Shown here: one piece after another, positions 59,274 through 64,000 of the stretch
How positions within the stretch are numbered: the first letter of the stretch is position 1
Layout of the letters: each line of letters begins with the position of its first letter
Assembly (NCBI RefSeq): GCF_003601975.1
Contig: NZ_QZWZ01000002.1
Coordinates: 310,001 to 374,000, forward strand
Reading direction: 5' to 3'
Length of the DNA stretch: 64,000 nucleotides
From: Mesorhizobium waimense
Lineage (GTDB): Bacteria > Pseudomonadota > Alphaproteobacteria > Rhizobiales > Rhizobiaceae
Translations under genes and position numbers: made by a program
The notes under the pieces: generated by a model
What the model was told of the DNA's origin: nothing
Seen by the model: only the letters and a program-made list of their open reading frames with translations
Database searches by the model: none

Positions 59274-59387
59274 TGCCGTGCGAGGTTCGCGCGGGGTCCT
59301 ATGCCGATTCCAGCATGGACGGGTTTGATCGGGATGGAAGGCGGCGCCGTATCACGGTGACCGCCTGAGATTCCGGCGTCGGGAGCG

Positions 59388-59777
59388 ATGATGCGGGAAT
59401 ACTACACAATCACCGAACTGACCCGCGAATTCGACGTGTCGACGCGGACGCTGCGCTTCTACGAGGACGAAGGGTTGGTGCAGCCGGTGCGGCGTGGTCG
59501 GACCCGGCTGTTTCGCCCGTCCGACCGGCATCTGATCCGCCAGATCATGCGCGGCAAGCGCCTCGGCTTCTCGATCAACGAGATCCGCGAAATCATCCAG
59601 ATGTACAAGGAGCCGCCCGGCGAGGTCGGTCAGCTCAAGCTGATGATCAAGCGCATCGAGGAAAAGCGCGAGGATCTCAGGCAGAAGCGCCGCGACCTCG
59701 AGGAGACGCTGGCCGAACTCGACCAGGCCGAAGAGTCCTGCGTCGAGCGTCTGGTAGAGCTCGGCGTCAACACCTGA
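59388..59777 (+). CDS. MerR-family transcriptional regulator (LiuR-like)
   Basis: 129 residues. The winged HTH (YTITELTREFDVSTRTLRFYEDEGLVQPVRRGRTRLFRPSDRHLIRQIMRGKRLGFSINEIREII) occupies residues 4-72. A long dimerisation helix rich in Glu/Lys/Arg follows, and the C-terminus has one Cys. It resembles the LiuR group that represses branched-chain amino acid and related acyl-CoA catabolism, but its targets are not in this window. Two adjacent ATGs (59388, 59391) are possible. GGGAG lies just upstream. Confidence 0.88.
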   Translation: MMREYYTITELTREFDVSTRTLRFYEDEGLVQPVRRGRTRLFRPSDRHLIRQIMRGKRLGFSINEIREIIQMYKEPPGEVGQLKLMIKRIEEKREDLRQKRRDLEETLAELDQAEESCVERLVELGVNT

Positions 59778-59781
59778 ACGC

Positions 59782-59925
59782 GGCCGTTTTTGATAATTCT
59801 ACTCCGGCGGCCAGATAGCGTGGTTTTCTGCGCTTCCGGTGCTCATATGTACCCAAATGTACGCTCCGCTCCGGTTCTCGAAAACCGCGCTATCTGGATC
59901 GCCAGACCGAATTCTGAAAACGGCC
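59782..59925. repeat. 144-bp hairpin repeat, copy 2
   Basis: The core TGCGCTTCCGGT, GTACCCAAATGTACGCTCCG and TCCGGTTCTCG matches copy 1 at 43987. The inner arms CCAGATAGCG-TGGTTTTC (59811-59828) and 59880-59897 pair with one mismatch, and pairing continues outward to GGCCGTTTT/AAAACGGCC. Arm sequence differs from copy 1. It lies between the convergent MerR and methyltransferase genes and may end both transcripts. Confidence 0.82.
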
Positions 59926-59941
59926 TTGGCGAGCCCTGAAC

Positions 59942-60418
59942 TCAGATCCAGCGCCGCACGCGTTTGGCGTAGTCCCGGTATTTCTTGCCGAATTTTGCCG
60001 CCAGGATCTTTTCCTCCTTTTCGATCGCCATCTTCTGCGTTGCAAAGGCGGCGATAAAACCCATGAGCAGGAACCAGGCGATCCCCGTGATAAAGGCGAC
60101 GCCGATCAAAAGCAGCGTGTTGGCGAGATACATCGGGTTGCGGCTGACGGAGAACGGGCCGGAGGTGACCAGATGGTCCGGCACGGCATTCGGGTTGAAT
60201 GTCGTCTTCGCGCGCAGCATGACGCGAATGGCAGTGAACCACAGCGCGGCGACGCCGAACAAGGCTACCCAGCCGGCGGCGAAGAGGATGTCGCCCAGCA
60301 GATCGCCGATCCATGGCAACGGATAGAGCAGGCCGAGCACGACGCTGATGATGATTGCCGCGACGTAGATCAGCGGCGGCCATGGGATGAGCCCGGGTTT
60401 CGGCGTGGCGTCGGTCAT
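59942..60418 (-). CDS. isoprenylcysteine/phospholipid methyltransferase-like membrane protein
   Basis: 158 residues with four to five hydrophobic segments. The signature of the ICMT/PEMT superfamily, HLVTSGPFSVSRNPMYLANTLLLIG, is near residue 85, and EKEEKILAAKFGKKYRDYAKRVRRWI forms the C-terminus with the SAM-site Glu pair. The methyl acceptor is unknown. ATG 60418 overlaps the stop of the acyltransferase-like gene (ATGA), so the two are co-translated. The longer open frame is a shadow of that gene. Confidence 0.85.
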   Translation of the reverse strand: MTDATPKPGLIPWPPLIYVAAIIISVVLGLLYPLPWIGDLLGDILFAAGWVALFGVAALWFTAIRVMLRAKTTFNPNAVPDHLVTSGPFSVSRNPMYLANTLLLIGVAFITGIAWFLLMGFIAAFATQKMAIEKEEKILAAKFGKKYRDYAKRVRRWI

Positions 60419-61425
60419 TGTTGGCCTCCCTCCATCAATGTGCTGTCGGTCTTGGCGGTGCAGACACCGGCGAGATCGCCCAGATGTGCTTTGAATTCCG
60501 GGGTCTGGTCGCCGTTGTAGAGCCGGTCGAATGTCGCTTCGCTCTGCAGCGTATCGAGCATGCACACACAATAGCTGGTGCAGAACTGCGTGTCGCGCTG
60601 CTGCTCGCAGGATATCTGACAGGATTTCAGGAAGGTCACTTCGCGCGTTTCGACCGGCGCCGGCGCGACCTGCGACAACAGCCAGACCGCACCGAACAGC
60701 AAGGGCTGGTGGATCAGATAGAAGGCGAGGCTGTGCCGGCCGATGAAGACCAGCGGGTTCGACCAGCGGCCGGGCGCAAGGTCGGCTAGTCTCGCGAGAA
60801 GCCCCGAGGCAAAGGCGAGCTTCGCTACGGCTATGCCCGCGAGTACGGCGCCGAACCATGGGAACAGGGGCACATAGTCGTTGGAGCGCGGATTGGTGGC
60901 CGACAGGCCGACCCACCACAGCGCCGGATGGTCGAAGAATTCCGATCGCAGATAGAAAGGCGCTGCAATGACGAGCGCCGCAGCGACGATCGTCAGCAGC
61001 GCCGGCAGCCGCAGAAAGGCAAGGCCGAGCAGGCTGGCCAGCGCGATCTCATGCAGGATGCCGAAGAAGATGACGCCGCCCGGCGTTGCGAAGTGGGTGA
61101 CGGCCGATATTGCGATCGCCGCGACAGCGACCATGGCGAACCGTTTCCAGAAACCCGGCCAGCGGATTTGCCTGCCATGGGCGAGGAACAGGCTGACGCC
61201 GACCAGGAACAGGAAGGTCGAGGCGATGCAGCGCGCATAGATTTTCCACCAGCCGAAGGCGGTGAGGCCGGGATCGGTATAGCCGAAATTTTCCAGATCC
61301 CAGGTGAAATGGTAGCTCGCCATGGCCAGCAGCGCGATGCCGCGCACGATGTCGATGGCTGTGATGCGCCTTGAATTCGACGGGTCCTGATCGGGCTCTG
61401 CCGGGGTTTGAAGGCTCATGGTCAT
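60415..61425 (-). CDS. DUF1624/heparan-alpha-glucosaminide acetyltransferase-like membrane protein with Cys-rich tail
   Basis: 336 residues. Residues about 20-240 contain multiple helices with ITAIDIVRGIALLAMASYHFTWDLENFGY, FLFLVGVSLFLAHGR and FIGRHSLAFYLIHQPLLFG, the marks of the HGSNAT/DUF1624 family of membrane acyltransferases. The last ~80 residues are soluble and hold paired cysteines (CQISC, then CTSYCVC, then a last Cys near residue 323), suggesting disulfides outside the membrane or metal binding. Substrate unknown. An ATG at 61419 is an alternative start. Confidence 0.8.
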   Translation of the reverse strand: MTMSLQTPAEPDQDPSNSRRITAIDIVRGIALLAMASYHFTWDLENFGYTDPGLTAFGWWKIYARCIASTFLFLVGVSLFLAHGRQIRWPGFWKRFAMVAVAAIAISAVTHFATPGGVIFFGILHEIALASLLGLAFLRLPALLTIVAAALVIAAPFYLRSEFFDHPALWWVGLSATNPRSNDYVPLFPWFGAVLAGIAVAKLAFASGLLARLADLAPGRWSNPLVFIGRHSLAFYLIHQPLLFGAVWLLSQVAPAPVETREVTFLKSCQISCEQQRDTQFCTSYCVCMLDTLQSEATFDRLYNGDQTPEFKAHLGDLAGVCTAKTDSTLMEGGQQ

Positions 61426-61494
61426 GCATTCCGATTCACTGGTGCCAAACGACTATCACGGTTGCACCAGGACCTGGCGAGCGATAGTGGACCG

Positions 61495-61722
61495 ATCAAG
61501 GGCCTGGCTTTCGTCATCAATCGCAAGGGCACCACCTATGCCGGGCCGCTCGACGAAGACGAGGTGGTCGAAAGGCTGGCAACGTCGTGCGGGCACTGGG
61601 GATCGGGCGCCGACTATCTCTACAATACGGTGAAGAACCTTGAGCAACGCGGCATTCATGATTCCCGTCTGTGGCGGCTGCAGCATCTCGTGGCCGAGCG
61701 GATCGCCATGTCGAAGCCATGA
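61495..61722 (+). pseudogene. C-terminal remnant of a ChaC-type gamma-glutamylcyclotransferase
   Basis: About 75 codons resemble the end of ChaC-like enzymes: AFVINRKGTTYAGPL, then WGSGADYLYNTVKNLEQRGIHDSRLWRLQHLVAERIA. The family needs ~180 residues, with the catalytic Glu region and YGSL motif nearer the N-terminus; none of this is seen upstream, where the acetyltransferase-like gene begins on the other strand. The frame stays open to 61408 without family resemblance. A 5'-truncated relic is the simplest reading. Confidence 0.6.
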
Positions 61723-61802
61723 AGCGGCATGGCGCATTCGCGCTGGTAACGGGCGGAATTTGGTTTGCCGGAGGCAGTGATTCTGCCTATAGTCACGGCC
61801 TG

Positions 61803-61985
61803 TCGTCGGTTCCATTAGGGACCAAGAGGGAATGCGGTGAGGGCTGATGCCCGATGCCGGGGCTGCCCCCGCAACTGTGTGCGGTAGTCCTCTCCATAGG
61901 CCACTGAGGATTTTTCTTCGGGAAGGTGGGGAAGGGCGCTGATCCGCGAGCCAGGAGACCTGCCGGCGACAGGGAACTGACTTCT
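61803..61985 (+). promoter_or_regulatory. cobalamin (AdoCbl) riboswitch upstream of cbtBA-cobU-cobO
   Basis: GAGGGAATGCGGTG, GGGGCTGCCCCCGCAACTGTG, GGCCACTGAGGA and the B12 box AGCCAGGAGACCTGCC (61949-61964) occur in the right order and spacing. The leader ends about 30 bases before the cbtB ATG. It should repress cobalt uptake and late corrinoid genes when coenzyme B12 is plentiful. It shares its conserved blocks with the riboswitch at 17944. Confidence 0.95.
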
Positions 61986-62017
61986 GTGCCCTCGGGTGGA
62001 GGGCGAAAGGACAAGAC

Positions 62018-62197
62018 ATGAATTCCGCTTCGGTCTCTCTCGGCGCTACGGTCTCCTCGCAGTCGCGCTTTACGCAGCTCGTTCTGAGCGCGTTTCTGGG
62101 CCTTTTCGTCATCGGCGTTGTCGGCTTCTCGCATATCGATGCGGTCCACAATGCTGCGCACGACTATCGCCATTCGATGGCATTTCCCTGCCACTGA
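62018..62197 (+). CDS. cbtB: cobalt transporter subunit CbtB
   Basis: 59-residue protein with a single membrane helix (LVLSAFLGLFVIGVVGF) and a C-terminal His-rich tail, SHIDAVHNAAHDYRHS ending in PCH, the CbtB metal-binding signature. It is the first gene after the B12 riboswitch and lies 15 bp before cbtA. GGCGAAAGG gives a usable ribosome site. CbtAB is a predicted B12-regulated cobalt importer. Confidence 0.92.
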   Translation: MNSASVSLGATVSSQSRFTQLVLSAFLGLFVIGVVGFSHIDAVHNAAHDYRHSMAFPCH

Positions 62198-62212
62198 CGA
62201 GGATTTGACATC

Positions 62213-62992
62213 ATGAACCTGTTTCGCAACGTCGTGTTCATCGCGGCGATCGCAGGGCTCGTGGCTGGCGTCGCTCTCGCCTGCATGCAGGCCTTTGCCA
62301 CCGTGCCGCTCATCCTCAAGGCCGAGGTCTACGAACAGGCCGGAGGCGGCCACCAGCATGAGCATGCCGCGGCGCCGGCCGCCAATGCTACAAGCACCGA
62401 TGCAATGAGCAGCGCCGCACCGGCGCCGACCGAAGCGGCGGCTCCGGCGGAGGACGAAGGCTGGGCGCCGGCCGATGGCTTCGAGCGCTTCGCCTTCAGC
62501 GTGCTGGCCAACATCGTCACCGGCATCGGCTTCGCGCTGGTCCTGGTCGCGGTTTCGGAATTTGCCGGCGGCATCGGCAATTGGCGCCAGGGCGTGTTCT
62601 GGGGTTTGGCCGGTTTTGCCGCGTTCACGCTTGCGCCGGGCCTCGGCCTGCCGCCGGAACTGCCGGCCATGCCGGCGGCCGACCTCACCGAACGCCAGAT
62701 CTGGTGGTGGGCAACGGTGGCGGCGACCGCGGCCGGTCTCGGCCTGATCGCCTTCCGCAAGTCGCTGCCGCTGGCGATCCTGGCCGTGGCCTTGATCGTG
62801 GCACCGCACATCGTCGGCGCGCCGCAGCCCAATAGCTTCGAGACGCCGATCCCCGAAGGCCTGCATCACCAATTCGTGGTGGCGGTGACGGTGACCAACC
62901 TGGTGTTCTGGCTGGTGCTCGGCGCCGTCGTCGGCGTGGTGCGCGGCCGCTTCACCGGCACGGCGACCGGCCTGCGCGACAGCTTTGCCTGA
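62213..62992 (+). CDS. cbtA: cobalt transporter subunit CbtA
   Basis: 259-residue membrane protein with five to six helices. The N-terminal helix (VVFIAAIAGLVAGVALACMQAF) is followed by a His-rich loop, GGGHQHEHAAAP, near residue 45, and by an Ala/Pro-rich linker. WRQGVFWGLAGFAAFTLAPGLGLPPELP is the CbtA signature. It works with CbtB for cobalt uptake. Its last eight bases overlap the TTG start of cobU. Confidence 0.92.
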   Translation: MNLFRNVVFIAAIAGLVAGVALACMQAFATVPLILKAEVYEQAGGGHQHEHAAAPAANATSTDAMSSAAPAPTEAAAPAEDEGWAPADGFERFAFSVLANIVTGIGFALVLVAVSEFAGGIGNWRQGVFWGLAGFAAFTLAPGLGLPPELPAMPAADLTERQIWWWATVAATAAGLGLIAFRKSLPLAILAVALIVAPHIVGAPQPNSFETPIPEGLHHQFVVAVTVTNLVFWLVLGAVVGVVRGRFTGTATGLRDSFA

Positions 62993-63500
62993 TCGCAAAC
63001 GATTGACCTTCGTCATCGGCGGTGCGCGCTCCGGCAAGAGCGCGCATGCCGAAACCCTGGTCACATCAAGGCCAGCGCCCTGGACCTATATCGCCACCGC
63101 TGAAGCCTATGACCGGGAGATGCGCGAACGCATCGCGCTGCACCGCTCGCGGCGCGGCGAAGGCTGGACGACCGTGGATGCGCCGCTCGATCTTGCCGGC
63201 GCGCTTGCGGCTCTGCCCGAAGGCCGGCCGGTGCTGGTCGACTGCCTGACGCTCTGGCTGACCAACCATATGCTGGCCGAGCATGACATCGAGGCCGAAT
63301 GCCTGCGGCTGACGGATGTGCTTTCGCGGCCGCGGGGGCCGTGGTTCGTGGTGTCCAACGAAGTCGGCCAGGGCATCGTGCCGGACAATGCGCTCGCCCG
63401 CCGGTTCCGTGACGCCGCGGGCCGGCTCAACCAGCAGGTCGCTGCAGTCGCCGACACGGTGCTGCTGATGGTGGCGGGGCTGCCGCTGAAGGTGAAGTGA
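62985..63500 (+). CDS. cobU: adenosylcobinamide kinase / adenosylcobinamide-phosphate guanylyltransferase
   Basis: 171-residue bifunctional enzyme (CobP in P. denitrificans naming). It phosphorylates adenosylcobinamide and adds GMP. The P-loop GGARSGKSAHAE is at the N-terminus. RIALHRSRRGEGWTTVDAPLDLA includes the His region used for guanylylation, and VLVDCLTLWLTNHM and VSNEVGQGIVPDNALARRFRDAAGRLNQ follow. There is no ATG at the start; a TTG at 62985 overlapping cbtA, or a TTG at 63003, must be used. Confidence 0.94.
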   Translation: MPDRKRLTFVIGGARSGKSAHAETLVTSRPAPWTYIATAEAYDREMRERIALHRSRRGEGWTTVDAPLDLAGALAALPEGRPVLVDCLTLWLTNHMLAEHDIEAECLRLTDVLSRPRGPWFVVSNEVGQGIVPDNALARRFRDAAGRLNQQVAAVADTVLLMVAGLPLKVK

Positions 63501-63501
63501 G

Positions 63502-64000
63502 ATGAGCGATATCGACCCCAAGGACGAGGAACGCCATCGCGCCAAGATGGCCAAGCGCAAGGCGGTGCAGGATGCCGAGGTGGCGGGGAAGACGATCGAG
63601 AAGGGCCTGCTGATCGTCAACACCGGTCCGGGCAAGGGCAAGACCACGGCCGCTTTCGGGCTGGCGCTTAGGATGCTCGGCTACGGCAAGCGTGTCGGCG
63701 TTGTCCAGTTCATCAAGGGCAAATGGCACACCGGTGAAAAGGAAGCCTTTGCTGCCTTCGGCGACCGCGTCGTCTGGCATGCGATGGGCGAGGGTTTCAC
63801 CTGGGAAACGCAGGACCTGAAGCGCGACATCGCCGCCGCCGAAGCCGCCTGGGCGAAGGCGCTCGAGCTGATGGCCGATCCGTCGATCAGCCTTGTGGTG
63901 CTCGATGAACTCAACATTGCGCTTCGCTACGACTATCTCGATCTCGACAGCGTGGTCGCGGCCTTGAAAGGCCGGCGTGAAGGCCTGCACGTCGTCATCA
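63502..64000 (+). CDS. cobO: cob(I)yrinic acid a,c-diamide adenosyltransferase, 5' part
   Basis: The first 166 residues of an expected ~200-215 are present; the gene runs past the right edge. It adenosylates the corrinoid cobalt with ATP. The P-loop NTGPGKGKTTAAFGLALRMLGYGK is near residue 42. VVQFIKGKWHTGEK, AMGEGFTWETQD and LVVLDELNIALRYDYL follow, as in CobO/BtuR/CobA(Salmonella). ATG 63502 is one base after the cobU stop. More cob genes probably follow. Confidence 0.95.
   Translation, partial: MSDIDPKDEERHRAKMAKRKAVQDAEVAGKTIEKGLLIVNTGPGKGKTTAAFGLALRMLGYGKRVGVVQFIKGKWHTGEKEAFAAFGDRVVWHAMGEGFTWETQDLKRDIAAAEAAWAKALELMADPSISLVVLDELNIALRYDYLDLDSVVAALKGRREGLHVVI

Overview
The window looks like a chromosomal segment of a Mesorhizobium-type alphaproteobacterium (Hyphomicrobiales). 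The signs are high GC, a complete proton-pumping nuo operon with alphaproteobacterial extras, oxygen-dependent (cob-type) cobalamin biosynthesis, GAAC-N7-GAAC SOS operators, serine-cycle genes and rhizobial palindromic repeats. No phage, transposase or CRISPR array is visible.

Layout. 1-1626: 5' part of an HlyD/MacA-like adaptor gene, a PhzF-family isomerase gene and tRNA-Lys(CTT). 2157-17890: a minus-strand cobalamin block. The upstream half is DUF1636-cobW-cobN-cobG-cobH-cobI-cobJ behind a B12 riboswitch (about 17944-18125). cobK lies on the plus strand in the middle. The downstream half is cobL-cobE-cobM-cobA-cobB-cobS(V)-cobT(U). 18165-19364: a YcaQ-like DNA glycosylase. 19700-35766: nuoABCDEF, a helix-hairpin-helix protein gene, a pentapeptide-repeat gene, then nuoGHIJKLMN. 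These are followed by birA, an RNase J gene, an MBL hydrolase, methylmalonyl-CoA epimerase, a DUF1467 protein, a probable antisense-oriented small RNA, proS and lolCD. 43987-46794: a hairpin repeat, a 28-codon membrane microprotein gene behind tandem LexA boxes, a frameshifted M50 protease gene, lipB and tRNA-Leu(GAG). 46956-57447: a dimethylglycine/sarcosine dehydrogenase-like gene facing a serine-cycle operon (sgaA-mcl-mtkA-mtkB-ppc) and its LuxR-type neighbour. 57842-61722: mgtE, a MerR regulator, a second copy of the hairpin repeat, two membrane proteins and a ChaC-like gene remnant. 61803-64000: a second B12 riboswitch, cbtB, cbtA, cobU(P) and the start of cobO.

How it fits together. The cob genes take precorrin-2 through the aerobic pathway to hydrogenobyrinate, insert cobalt (CobN) and assemble the nucleotide loop. 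CbtAB probably brings in cobalt, and CobU/CobO process the corrinoid. cobF, cobST (chelatase), cobQ, cobC and cobD are not in view. B12 end product probably shuts down both transcription units through the two riboswitches. Methylmalonyl-CoA epimerase belongs to a B12-dependent route. The serine-cycle genes assimilate C1 units carried by tetrahydrofolate, and the convergent dehydrogenase could supply such units from methylated glycines.

Most notable: long perfect palindromic elements inserted in frame in both cobG and cobN; an SOS-controlled SidA-like membrane microprotein; a shared helix-hairpin-helix domain on NuoE and on an extra nuo-operon protein; a hairpin repeat whose two copies keep a core and pairing but not arm sequence; a likely 150-nt sRNA upstream of proS; and an orphan regulator lacking its phosphoacceptor aspartate next to a 13-bp tandem repeat upstream of sgaA.
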